Below, piece by piece: positions 53,704 to 62,071 of a stretch of 64,000 nucleotides of DNA. Under the pieces are notes generated by a model, which saw only the letters and a list, made by a program, of their open reading frames with translations, ran no database searches and was not told the origin of the DNA. Location of the stretch: contig NZ_JASNWF010000005.1 of NCBI RefSeq assembly GCF_030283205.1, positions 468,563 to 532,562 of the forward strand, given 5' to 3'. The position numbers and the translations under genes were made by a program. Source of the stretch: Actinomadura opuntiae. Its GTDB lineage: Bacteria > Actinomycetota > Actinomycetes > Streptosporangiales > Streptosporangiaceae. Within the stretch, counting starts at the first letter, position 1. Each line of letters opens with the position of its first letter.

Positions 53704-54921
53704 TCAGTTGGTCAGCGGGGTGCCCAGCTTGACCGGAACCTCGTTGCCCTGCGGCAGCTGCGCGTCGGCCTTTCCCGGGGTCACGCTCGCGACCGGCTTG
53801 GCCACGCGCGTGACCTTGCCCAGCAGCTCCTGGACGGCCGGCATGCCCTCGGCGCTGCGGTAGTCCGGGCCCATCGCGATGCGCTCGCTCGACCCGCGCA
53901 GGGTCGACGGCAGCTTGTGGTGCCCGGCCGCCGGGCGGTGCTTGGCCGGCTTGTAGTGCTTCTTCTTGTGCGGCTTCTTCGGGGTGCGCAGCGTCTTCGG
54001 CAGCTTGTGGTGCTTGTGGTGCTTGTGGCCGCCGTCGGTGATGACCGCGGCGCCGCCCTTGCAGCCCGCCTGCGCGATGCCGAGGACCGCGCCGATCGCG
54101 TTGCCGCAGACGTTGATCGGCACGGAGATCGGGGCGTAGACCTGGTTGCCGCCGAGGATGCTCATGTTGCCGGACGTCTTCATGTCGGGCCGGTCGTCGC
54201 CCTTGCGCACGACGACGGCGCCGCCCTTGCAGCCGGCCTGGGTGATCCCCGCGATGAGGGAGATCGCGTTGCCGCACACGTTCACCGGCACGGAGATCGG
54301 CGCGTACACCTGGTTGCCGCCGAGGATGCTCATGTTGCCCGAGGTCTGCATCCCATGCCCGCCGCTGCCGCCGCCCCAGCCGCCGCCGCCGCCCCAGCCC
54401 ATGCGGCCGTTGTCGGCGGTGCCCGCGTCCGGCGCCGCCTGGCTCTCGCCGGGCGAGGCGGTCCGGCCGGCGGCGCGCCAGCCGGAGTGGCTCTTGCCCC
54501 CGTCCTTCTTGATCACCGCGGCGCCGCCCTCGCAGCCGGCCCGCGCGATGCCGAGGACCGCGCCGACGGCGTTGCCGCAGACGTCGATCGGCACGGAGAT
54601 CGGGGCGTAGACCTGGTTGCCGCCGCCGATCGACATGTTGCCCGAGGTGTGCATGTCGCCGCCCTCGCGGCCCCGGCGCTGGACGGCCGAGCCGCCCTTG
54701 GACCCGGCCTGGGCGATCCCGGCGACGGCGCCGACGGCGTTGCCGCTGGCCTCGACCGGTATCGAGATCGGCGCGACGACCTGGTTGCCGCCGAGGATGC
54801 TGAGGTCGCCGCTGGTCGTGGTGTCCGCGGACGCCGGGGCGCCGAGTCCGGTCGCCCCCATGGCGACGCAGCCCGCCGCGACGAGAGCGGCGCGGCCGGT
54901 GTTCCTTGCCCAGATGCGCAT
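53704..54921 (-). CDS. Multi-repeat chaplin-like surface protein
   Basis: 405 residues. Signal peptide 1-32, then four chaplin modules at about 35-77, 91-133, 192-234 and 248-290, each built on SGNMSILGGNQVYAPISVP and GNAIGAVLGIAQAG. Modules 2-4 keep both cysteines; module 1 has Ser at both places. A Gly/Trp spacer (GMGWGGGGGWGGGSGG-like, ~173-190) separates modules 2 and 3. A Lys/His-rich tail (KHHKHHK, PKKPHKKKHYKP) follows, with LPKTL and LPSTL. No C-terminal membrane helix is seen. Chaplins form amphipathic amyloid films on aerial hyphae. Confidence 0.9.
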   Translation of the reverse strand: MRIWARNTGRAALVAAGCVAMGATGLGAPASADTTTSGDLSILGGNQVVAPISIPVEASGNAVGAVAGIAQAGSKGGSAVQRRGREGGDMHTSGNMSIGGGNQVYAPISVPIDVCGNAVGAVLGIARAGCEGGAAVIKKDGGKSHSGWRAAGRTASPGESQAAPDAGTADNGRMGWGGGGGWGGGSGGHGMQTSGNMSILGGNQVYAPISVPVNVCGNAISLIAGITQAGCKGGAVVVRKGDDRPDMKTSGNMSILGGNQVYAPISVPINVCGNAIGAVLGIAQAGCKGGAAVITDGGHKHHKHHKLPKTLRTPKKPHKKKHYKPAKHRPAAGHHKLPSTLRGSSERIAMGPDYRSAEGMPAVQELLGKVTRVAKPVASVTPGKADAQLPQGNEVPVKLGTPLTN

Positions 54922-55190
54922 GGTGTTGCTCCTTCTTTCGGTGAATCGGTGAATCGGTGATGATCACTGCGTGCACCGTCCGGGTGAGCGCAGCGGGCAG
55001 CGGCCTGGCCAGGACCGTGCCGTTCGAGAAGGTCGGTGGATGGCGGGGGGTCGGGAAGCGGCCGTCCGGCCGGCACGGGCCCGCACGAGGGACTCGTGCG
55101 GAGAAGGGCGCGTACCGGAGTGGTTCGTACCGGAATGGGCGGCTTCCGGCCGGGGACGCGCGGGATCGCGCGAGTGCCCGGCGGCGGGTG

Positions 55191-56189
55191 CTAGTCGGGG
55201 ACGACCGAGGGACGGCCCGGGGCCGCCTCGTCGGTCAGCGCGGTCCGGTGGAACGCGGCGGACCCGAGGGCGCGCGGCGCCTGCGGGTGCGCGGCGGTGC
55301 CGAGGTCGGCGACCGGGCCGAACGGGTGCCCGCCGGACGGCGGGCCGCTGCGGGAGTTGCCGTCCTGCTCGGACGGCATCGCCGGGGCGCCCGGCACGCG
55401 GTGCCCGTTCCCGCACATCCGGCAGTGGCCGCCGGAGCGGTGGTCGCCGGACGACGCCTTCGCGCCGGTGTGGCGGGCCTTCTCGGCGGACGCGGCGGTC
55501 TGCGCGTGCGCCTTGCCGTGGGCCCGACCGTGCGCGGCGCCGTCATGGCGCGACGACGCGTGCGCCTTGGGCAGCGGCGCGCTCTGCGGCGCGGAGCCCT
55601 GGCCGGTCACGCCGTGCACGAGCCGGCCGACGCCGGTCCCGCCGGGCCGGACGTCCGGGAGCCGCAGGTGCGGCGCGCCGGTCGCATCGGCCGTCTTCTT
55701 CACGGTGGTGCCGACGGTGCGGACCACGCCGCGGGCCGCGTGCCCGCCGTCGCCGACGGCGTCGTGGCCGCGCTGGGCGAGGTACGGGACCGGGCGCGCG
55801 CCGACCTCCCGGACGTCCCCGGCGACGGCGCCGGGCGTCCGGTCGGTGGGGCGTCCGTGCTCGAACCGGAAATGGCGGAGCGTGGAAAGCCCGTTCACGT
55901 CGACGGGGCTCCATTGTGCGGAGCGGTCCGTTCCCGTGTCCGCGTCATTGCGCGAGGCTCCGCCCTGCGCGGCGTACGCGGAATGGCTCAGAGAACTCAG
56001 GGCGATCCAGCCTGCGAACGCGAATCCGGCAATGGCGGCCACGCGCACCAACACGTTTCCGAGGGCACGCCGCCGCCCGTCGGGGCGGCTCGCCCCGTGG
56101 CGGATCGGTAGGCGTCGCACTGCGGAAACTCCTCGCGTCGGGCCCGCATGGGGCCGTCGTCCGGTGTCCGGTTCCGGGCTGGTCGGCAT
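55191..56189 (-). CDS. His-rich membrane-anchored hypothetical protein
   Basis: 332 residues. One hydrophobic segment (ALGNVLVRVAAIAGFAFAGW with IALSSL, ~42-70) follows a basic N-terminus and ends SAYAAQ, so it is either a signal anchor or a long signal peptide. The rest is low-complexity, rich in His, Gly, Pro and Ala, with HDGAAHGRAHGKAHAQ and a lone metal-type GGHCRMCGNGH. No family is recognised. It is upstream of the chaplin and sortase genes on the same strand, 269 nt away, and may join them in surface assembly. Confidence 0.65.
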   Translation of the reverse strand: MPTSPEPDTGRRPHAGPTRGVSAVRRLPIRHGASRPDGRRRALGNVLVRVAAIAGFAFAGWIALSSLSHSAYAAQGGASRNDADTGTDRSAQWSPVDVNGLSTLRHFRFEHGRPTDRTPGAVAGDVREVGARPVPYLAQRGHDAVGDGGHAARGVVRTVGTTVKKTADATGAPHLRLPDVRPGGTGVGRLVHGVTGQGSAPQSAPLPKAHASSRHDGAAHGRAHGKAHAQTAASAEKARHTGAKASSGDHRSGGHCRMCGNGHRVPGAPAMPSEQDGNSRSGPPSGGHPFGPVADLGTAAHPQAPRALGSAAFHRTALTDEAAPGRPSVVPD

Positions 56190-56477
56190 GACCGTAGCAC
56201 CGCACCGGGCGCGTTCACCGGTGCGTTACCGGGCAGGTCGGCGCGTCTTTGCCATCGTTTACCCGGCCATGGAGCCCGCTTTTCTCCGGCGCCTTCCGGG
56301 TCCGGAGACACAGCCGTTTAGTCGGAATTCGTCCGAGTTAATGGGACTCGTCGCCCGCGCGCCCCGCGGCCGCCCCGGCATCCGGTTTCCCCCCGATGTC
56401 CGGGAGAAGCATGGCGCACGGTATCCGATGCGCTACATTCGGTGACACGGTGGCCGTCTAACCGAGGAGCCGACCGC

Positions 56478-56765
56478 ATGCCCGACCCCTCGTCCGCGAA
56501 CGCATGGCCCCGGCCGCCGCACCGGACCCTTCCCCGGCTCGCCCGCCCGCGCCTTCCCGGCGCGTCCCGGGCACGGCCCGTCCGCTACTCCGTCAGCCGC
56601 GAGGGCATCCGCGTCGCCGGCGGTTTCCGCAGGCCGGAGCGGATCCTCATCCGTACCCGGCCGGAATGGACCCGCGCCTGGACGCTGCTCGCGCGGCTCG
56701 AATGGGCCATCGCCACGGCCCGGGTCGAGCGGGTCCGCCGCCGCGCCCACCCGCTCTGGCGCTGA
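56478..56765 (+). CDS. Small basic hypothetical protein
   Basis: 95 residues from ATG 56478 with GAGGAG upstream. It is Arg/Pro-rich with RYSVSREGIRVAGGFRRPER and ILIRTRPEWTRAWTLLARLE toward the end, a possible strand-helix unit. No known domain. A single gene between opposing transcripts; real coding is likely given the ribosome site but not certain. Confidence 0.5.
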   Translation: MPDPSSANAWPRPPHRTLPRLARPRLPGASRARPVRYSVSREGIRVAGGFRRPERILIRTRPEWTRAWTLLARLEWAIATARVERVRRRAHPLWR

Positions 56766-56891
56766 CACCGGCGGAACCGCCCGCGACGCCCCCGCGAACG
56801 CCGACGCCGGTGGCGCGCCTCCTCGGCGCACCACCGGCGTCGTCCGTCCGGTGCAGGATCCTTCGACCGGAGGGATTCTTCTCCCGCGCCG

Positions 56892-58133
56892 CTACCGGGC
56901 GTCGGCCTCCAGCGCCGGCGCGGGCCGCGCCGGCACCGCCGCCGGGGGCGTCCGGTGGACGATGTGCCGGGCGATCCGCCGGGCGGCGAAGCCCGCGCCG
57001 TGCACGAACCGCATCACCGGCCCGAACGTCGGCGCCGCCGCCAGCCCCGCGAAGTACAGCCCCGGCATCGAGGACTCGAAGTTCGCGCTGAGCACCGGCG
57101 CGCCGAGCCGGCTGTCCACCCGCACCCGCAGCTCGGGCGAGAGCATCTTCAGCCGCTCGAGATCCGGCACGAACCCGGTGGCCGCGATCACGTGCTCGGC
57201 CTCGACGACCAGCCGCCGGCCCGTCCGGTCGACGGTGGTGATCGCGATGACGTCGTCCTGCTCGGCGGCCTTGACCAGCTGCCGGCCCGTGGTCACCCGG
57301 ATCCGCTCGTCCAGCCGGTCCCGCAGCCACCAGGACCCGGCCGGCGGCAGCGTCTCGCGGACCAGCCGCAGCCGGGTCCGCTCCGGCAGGTACCGGACGA
57401 GCCCGGGCCGCTCCGCCCACACCCACGTCCGGTAGCCGGTGCCGAGCCCCGACCGGGGGCCCTGGCGCAGCCGCTCGGCGAGCGTGCGGTGCTCCTTCGG
57501 CACCGTGTTCCAGTCGAGCTCGCCGCGCCGCGCGATGACGTGCGGGTGCGCGCCCGCGTCGGCGAGCAGCACCGCGGTCTCCAGCGCGGACTGCCCGGCG
57601 CCGACGACCGCGACGTCCTTGCCCGCGAACAGGCTGAGGTCGCGGTGGTCGCCGCTGTGCGAGACGAGCCAGGACGGCATGCCCGCCAGCTCGTCGGGGA
57701 TGCGCGCGAACGGCCCGACGCCGACCGCCATCACGACCGCGCGGGTCACGACCGTCTCGCCGGTGGACAGCGTCACCTCGTACCCGGACGGCTCCGCGCG
57801 CTCGACGCGCACCACCTGGACCGGCTCGATGCCCGGCACCGCCTGCTCGGCGAACCAGCGGCCGTAGGCGACGAAGGTGTCCAGCGGGATGGGCCGGCCG
57901 AGCCGCCAGTCCGGGTGGCGGTCGGTGAAGCGCAGGCCCTCCTGCGGCGCCCCGAGGTTCGAGGCGAACGGCTCGGACTTCAGGTGCATGCCCTCGGGCA
58001 TGCTGGTGGCCCAGTACTCCATCGGCGTGCCGATCACCCGCACCCCCAGCCCGAGGTTCTGCAGGTGCGCGGCGGTCGACAGGCCGTAGGGCCCGGCGCC
58101 GACGATGACGACGTCGCTGACCGAATCGGTCAT
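56892..58133 (-). CDS. FAD/NAD(P)-binding monooxygenase-like protein
   Basis: 413 residues. FAD site DVVIVGAGPYGLSTAAHL, NAD(P) site DVAVVGAGQSALETAVLLAD, and VIAATGFVPDLERL, the ATG motif of flavin-dependent N-hydroxylating and Baeyer-Villiger relatives. The pattern is closest to lysine/ornithine N-monooxygenase-like oxidoreductases. It may oxidise a building block of the neighbouring polysaccharide or peptide-like product. It follows the ATP-grasp gene by 23 nt on the same strand. Confidence 0.87.
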   Translation of the reverse strand: MTDSVSDVVIVGAGPYGLSTAAHLQNLGLGVRVIGTPMEYWATSMPEGMHLKSEPFASNLGAPQEGLRFTDRHPDWRLGRPIPLDTFVAYGRWFAEQAVPGIEPVQVVRVERAEPSGYEVTLSTGETVVTRAVVMAVGVGPFARIPDELAGMPSWLVSHSGDHRDLSLFAGKDVAVVGAGQSALETAVLLADAGAHPHVIARRGELDWNTVPKEHRTLAERLRQGPRSGLGTGYRTWVWAERPGLVRYLPERTRLRLVRETLPPAGSWWLRDRLDERIRVTTGRQLVKAAEQDDVIAITTVDRTGRRLVVEAEHVIAATGFVPDLERLKMLSPELRVRVDSRLGAPVLSANFESSMPGLYFAGLAAAPTFGPVMRFVHGAGFAARRIARHIVHRTPPAAVPARPAPALEADAR

Positions 58134-58156
58134 TTCTCGTTCCCCCGATGTGTGTG

Positions 58157-59443
58157 TCAGTGCTTGTGGAAGCGCCGCCCGCCGGCGGCGCGCAGCACGC
58201 TCTGCCGGCCCATGGCCAGGAACGGCGGCAGGTCGTCGCCGGCGTACCAGGCCAGCTCGTCGGCCTCGCGCAGCGGACGCAGGGCCCCCGGACGCAGCAG
58301 CGGCAGGCCGATCGCCTGCCGCAGGTAGTGGTTCTCCACCAGCAGGCGGCGGCCGAACGCCGGCAGCGCCGGCGGCACCTCGCGCCCGGACAGGTCCAGG
58401 TGCAGGACGCGGGCGAGGTCGAGCCCGCGCCGGTCGGTGAACAGCCGGAACTGCGCACCGAGCCGCGGGTTGAAGTCGAGCAGGTGGTAGGCGCCGGTCG
58501 CGGCGTCGAACCGGAAGTCCAGGTCGACCAGGCCCCGGCAGCCGAGCGTCCGGACGATCTGGACCGCGAGCCGCTCCAGCTCCGGGTTGCGCGCCCACTG
58601 CCCCGCGACCGTGTGGCCGGCCTGCGGCGGATGCGCCAGGTGCTTGCGCCCGGTGGCGCCGAACAGGCAGTCCAGCGCGGCGTCGAAGTAGCCCTGGAAG
58701 AACCAGTCGCCGCCGGACTGCGGGATGCGCCGCTGCAGGATCAGCGGGCCCGCGCCGCCGTCCGGATCGCGCCGGAGCCCGGCCGCGAACAGCCGGTACG
58801 CCTCGTCCGGCGTGTGCGCGACGGTGGTGCTGCGCATGCCGGGCGGCAGCCGCCACGGCCGCGCCCACTTGGCGATGAGCGGCAGGCCGAGCTCGGCGGC
58901 GGCGTCCTCGACGTCGGCGGCGCTGGCCGGTATGCGGCTCTGCGGGCACGGCAGGCCGTGCTCCCGCAGCGCCTCGATGAGCCGCGACTTGTCGGCGACG
59001 CGGCGCGGGACGCCCGGATCCTGGCGCGGGAACGTGAACGCGGGCGCGAGCGCCTCGGCGTGCTCGGCGACGAACAGCGCGCCGGCGTCGTCCACCGGCA
59101 GCAGCAGCGCCGTGCGGCCGATCCGCTCGGCGATCCCGTGCAGGTGGCGGACCAGGTCGGCGGGCCGTTCGGCGGGCGGTGCCCACGGATGCCCCCGGTA
59201 CAGGTAGCGCGACCGGGCGGCGGGGCTGCCGCGGCCTTCCAGCAGGGCGTGCACCGGCACCCCGGCGCGGCCGAGCGAGCGGATGGCGCCGAGGCTGCCG
59301 TGGTGGAAGACGTTGTGGTCGGTGCGCAGCAGCAGGACGGGCAGCCCGGGATCCAGCGATGGCCGCCCCGGGGCCGGCGCCTCCGGGGGCGCGCCCCCGG
59401 ATCTTGCGGGCCTTCTCCCGAAGTGCAGGGTGTCGAGGAACAT
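58157..59443 (-). CDS. ATP-grasp domain ligase
   Basis: 428 residues from ATG 59443; longer starts would run into the divergent GH26 gene. Features: LPVLLLRTDHNVFHHGSLGA (pre-ATP-grasp Rossmann), RRVADKSRLIEALREHGLPC, LGLPLIAKWARPWRLPPGM (ATP Lys), LILQRRIPQSGGDWFFQGYF, and metal-binding DLDFRFD...LLDFNPRLGAQF. Related carboxylate-amine ligases join an acid to an amine via an acyl phosphate. Paired with the flavin enzyme. In a polymer locus it could add an amino-acid or acyl substituent (inference). Confidence 0.87.
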   Translation of the reverse strand: MFLDTLHFGRRPARSGGAPPEAPAPGRPSLDPGLPVLLLRTDHNVFHHGSLGAIRSLGRAGVPVHALLEGRGSPAARSRYLYRGHPWAPPAERPADLVRHLHGIAERIGRTALLLPVDDAGALFVAEHAEALAPAFTFPRQDPGVPRRVADKSRLIEALREHGLPCPQSRIPASAADVEDAAAELGLPLIAKWARPWRLPPGMRSTTVAHTPDEAYRLFAAGLRRDPDGGAGPLILQRRIPQSGGDWFFQGYFDAALDCLFGATGRKHLAHPPQAGHTVAGQWARNPELERLAVQIVRTLGCRGLVDLDFRFDAATGAYHLLDFNPRLGAQFRLFTDRRGLDLARVLHLDLSGREVPPALPAFGRRLLVENHYLRQAIGLPLLRPGALRPLREADELAWYAGDDLPPFLAMGRQSVLRAAGGRRFHKH

Positions 59444-59567
59444 CCGCGTCAGCCGGCCGGTTCCGGCGGATTGTGGCGCACTGCGTGCCTTCCCTTTCAA
59501 GGTAAATTTTGTGATCGGCCGCTTGGCCGATTCGTTCGCTGCGGCCGCCAGAGGGCATACGATACGC

Positions 59568-60899
59568 ATGCGAGCTGCGAATATCCATTCCACCGGGCGG
59601 CGGCCGCTGGAAACGCGCCGGAAAAGGCGCGGACCGGTCCCGCCGTTCGCGCCGGTATTGCTCGCCTCCGCCGCGCTGGTCGCGCTCGCGGCGTCCACTC
59701 TGGTCACCTGGTTCCAGCCGCGGGCGGCGCACAGGATCGTGAATTATGTGCCGTTGGGGGCGTTTCTCGGATCGGGCGCCGAGGGCGTCGCGCGGGTGGA
59801 GCGGTTCCAGCGCTGGCTCGGCTCCACGGTGACGGTCGGGCGCACCTACCTGCCCGGCGACTCCTGGGAGGACGTCGAGGGGCCGCCGCAGATCCTGCAG
59901 CCGTGGACGCGCTGGCGGGAGGCCGACCCGCGCCGGACGCTGGTGGTCAACGTGCCGATGATGGCCCCGAACGAGGCGGAGCTGCCGCCGGCGGTGCTGT
60001 CGTCCCTGCTCCGCGGCGGTGCGGCGGGCGCGTTCGACGACCACTACCGGACGCTCGCGCGCAACCTGGTCGCGCAGAACGCCGGCGAGTCGGTGATCGT
60101 CCTCGGCTGGGAGATGAACGGCGACGTCTACGACGGCCGGTGCGCGCCGAACCCGGCCGCGTGGAAGGCGTACTGGCGGCGCATCGTCACGGCCATGCGC
60201 GCGGTGCCCGGCGCGCGCTTCCGGTTCGATTTCGCGCCGAACCGCGGCCATGACGCCATCCCGTGGACGGACTGCTATCCCGGCGACGACGTGGTCGACA
60301 TCATCGGCTCCGACAACTACGACCAGCCGCCCGGAGACTCCTTCCAGGCCTACATCGACCAGCCGTACGGGATGAAGGCGCAGGCCGACTTCGCCGCCGC
60401 GCACGGCAAGCCGATCTCCTTTCCGGAATGGGGCTTGTTCCGCAATTCCGACAACGCCGAATATATCCAGGGAATGCATGACTGGATGGTGTCGCATAAT
60501 GTCGCCTACCAGTCGATCACGGACTACTGCCCGCACGGCGTGTGGGAATGCGGCGCCAACCCGCGCTCGGCGCAGACCTACCGCGAGCTGTTCGGCGGCG
60601 TGATCGTGCCGTCGCCCGGCCCCGCGGACAGCGGCGCCGCTCAGCCCGCCGGCTCGCCCGCCTCCACGCCGCCGCCGTCGGCACCGAACCCCGCGCCGTC
60701 CGCACCGAACCCCGAGCCGTCGGCGTCGAACCCCGAGCCGTCGGCGTCGAGCGCGGCGCCGTCGCCCGCGCCGGCCTCGCCCGCGGCACCCGCGGCGCCC
60801 GCGAACCCGCCGCCCGTGCCGCCCGGGAGCCCGGCGCGTCCCGCGCCCGACATCGCCAGGACCTCCGAGCCGGCCAGGACGTCCGCGCCCAGGAGCTGA
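59568..60899 (+). CDS. Membrane-anchored or secreted family 26 glycoside hydrolase
   Basis: 443 residues from ATG 59568. A signal anchor (PVLLASAALVALAASTLVTW, ~30-48) follows a basic N-terminus. The GH26 barrel has acid/base E182 in VLGWEMNGD and nucleophile E287 in ISFPEWGLF. The family cleaves beta-mannan and mixed beta-1,3 glycans. The catalytic part ends near residue 345; a Pro/Ser/Ala-rich tail (APSAPNPEPSASNPEPSAS) follows and overlaps the convergent GT4 gene by 259 nt. Embedded in a biosynthetic locus, it probably trims or releases the polymer. Confidence 0.9.
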   Translation: MRAANIHSTGRRPLETRRKRRGPVPPFAPVLLASAALVALAASTLVTWFQPRAAHRIVNYVPLGAFLGSGAEGVARVERFQRWLGSTVTVGRTYLPGDSWEDVEGPPQILQPWTRWREADPRRTLVVNVPMMAPNEAELPPAVLSSLLRGGAAGAFDDHYRTLARNLVAQNAGESVIVLGWEMNGDVYDGRCAPNPAAWKAYWRRIVTAMRAVPGARFRFDFAPNRGHDAIPWTDCYPGDDVVDIIGSDNYDQPPGDSFQAYIDQPYGMKAQADFAAAHGKPISFPEWGLFRNSDNAEYIQGMHDWMVSHNVAYQSITDYCPHGVWECGANPRSAQTYRELFGGVIVPSPGPADSGAAQPAGSPASTPPPSAPNPAPSAPNPEPSASNPEPSASSAAPSPAPASPAAPAAPANPPPVPPGSPARPAPDIARTSEPARTSAPRS

Positions 60900-62071
60900 G
60901 CCTCCGCCGTCGTGGCCTCCGCGAGTTCGCGGGACGCGCCGTCCGGCAGCGGGGAGCCGCCACGGGCGATCTCGCGGGTCACGGCCGCGAGCCGCGCCAT
61001 CGTCTCGGCGATGTCGTAGGCCGCGGCGGCCTCGGCCGCCGCGCGGCCCTCCCGCTCCGCGACCCCGGGGAACAGCAGCCGGGCCGCCATCGCGTCGGCG
61101 AGCGCGCCCGGGTCGTCCACCGGGACCAGTGCCCCGAGCCCGGGACGGACGACCTCCGCGATGCCGGGGATGTCCGTCCCGACCAGGGACCGGCCGGTGG
61201 CGAGCGCCTCCAGCGCGGTCAGCGGCAGCCCCTCCCAGCGCGACGGCAGCACGACGACGTTCGCCGCCGCCAGCCAGTCCCGCGGGTCCTGCACGGCCTC
61301 GACGAACCGGACGCCCGGCACCCCGCGGCGGCGCAGCGCGTCCCGGTCCTCGCCGTCGCCGATGATCGCCAGCCGCGCCGACGGGCACCGCGCGGTGACC
61401 TCCGGCCAGGCCGCGACCAGCACGTCCTGCGCCTTCTGCCGGGTCAGCCGGCCGACGCACACCGCCAGCGGCGCGGCGGCGGGCAGCCCCAGCCGGGTCC
61501 GTGCCGCGAGCCGGGCGGGCGCGTCGGCGGGCCCGAACCGGCGCCGGTCCACCCCGTTGCGGACCAGCCGGAACGGGCCCCGCACCCCGGCCCGCATCCC
61601 CTCGCGCAGCTCGCCCTCGCCGACGCAGACCAGCGCGTCCGCGCGGCGGGCCGCGCGCCGCTCCCAGATCCGGCTGACCACGTCCTGCCGGCCGGTCGCC
61701 GCGAGCCACGACCAGCCGTGCGGCTGGAAGATCGTCGGCACCCCGCACGGGCGGCCCGGCAGCCGTCCCGCCAGGCCCGCCTTCGAGGAGTGCAGGTGCA
61801 CGACGTCCGGCTCGAAGCCGCGCACCAGGCGGCGCAGGCGCAGCGCCTCCAGCGGCGTGGCCGGGCCGGGCGCGCGGTGCGCGTCCCAGTTGAACCACGG
61901 CACGCCCGCCGCCGCGCAGCGGGCGGCCAGGTCTCCGCCGGACGGGCAGGCGACCGCGACCTCCCAGCCGCGCCGGCGCTGGTCGGCGACCGCCTGCCCG
62001 ACGTAGACGGCGACGCCGCCCGCGTTCGGCTGGCTGACGTGCAGCACCCGCAGCGGGCCGGCGTCAGCCAT
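60641..62071 (-). CDS. Family 4 glycosyltransferase
   Basis: 476 residues. GT-B fold: N-terminal LRVLHVSQPNAGGVAVYVGQ, DVVHLHSSKAGLAGRL, IFQPHGWSWL; donor domain FRLVRNGVDRRRFGP, LAVCVGRLTRQKAQDVLVAA and the EX7E motif in PSRWEGLPLTALEALATG. The last ~90 residues are Gly/Ala/Asp-rich low complexity and read antisense to the GH26 tail. It transfers a sugar in polysaccharide assembly. Its start overlaps the FemAB-like gene by 8 nt. Confidence 0.92.
   Translation of the reverse strand: MADAGPLRVLHVSQPNAGGVAVYVGQAVADQRRRGWEVAVACPSGGDLAARCAAAGVPWFNWDAHRAPGPATPLEALRLRRLVRGFEPDVVHLHSSKAGLAGRLPGRPCGVPTIFQPHGWSWLAATGRQDVVSRIWERRAARRADALVCVGEGELREGMRAGVRGPFRLVRNGVDRRRFGPADAPARLAARTRLGLPAAAPLAVCVGRLTRQKAQDVLVAAWPEVTARCPSARLAIIGDGEDRDALRRRGVPGVRFVEAVQDPRDWLAAANVVVLPSRWEGLPLTALEALATGRSLVGTDIPGIAEVVRPGLGALVPVDDPGALADAMAARLLFPGVAEREGRAAAEAAAAYDIAETMARLAAVTREIARGGSPLPDGASRELAEATTAEAQLLGADVLAGSEVLAMSGAGRAGLPGGTGGGFAGAAGAAGEAGAGDGAALDADGSGFDADGSGFGADGAGFGADGGGVEAGEPAG
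60675..60758. repeat. 21-bp tandem repeat in overlapping gene tails
   Basis: Four units start at 60675, 60696, 60717 and 60738 with consensus CCGTCGGCGTCGAACCCCGAG. They encode PSASNPE-type heptads in the GH26 frame and GFDADGS-type heptads in the GT4 frame on the other strand. Confidence 0.85.
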
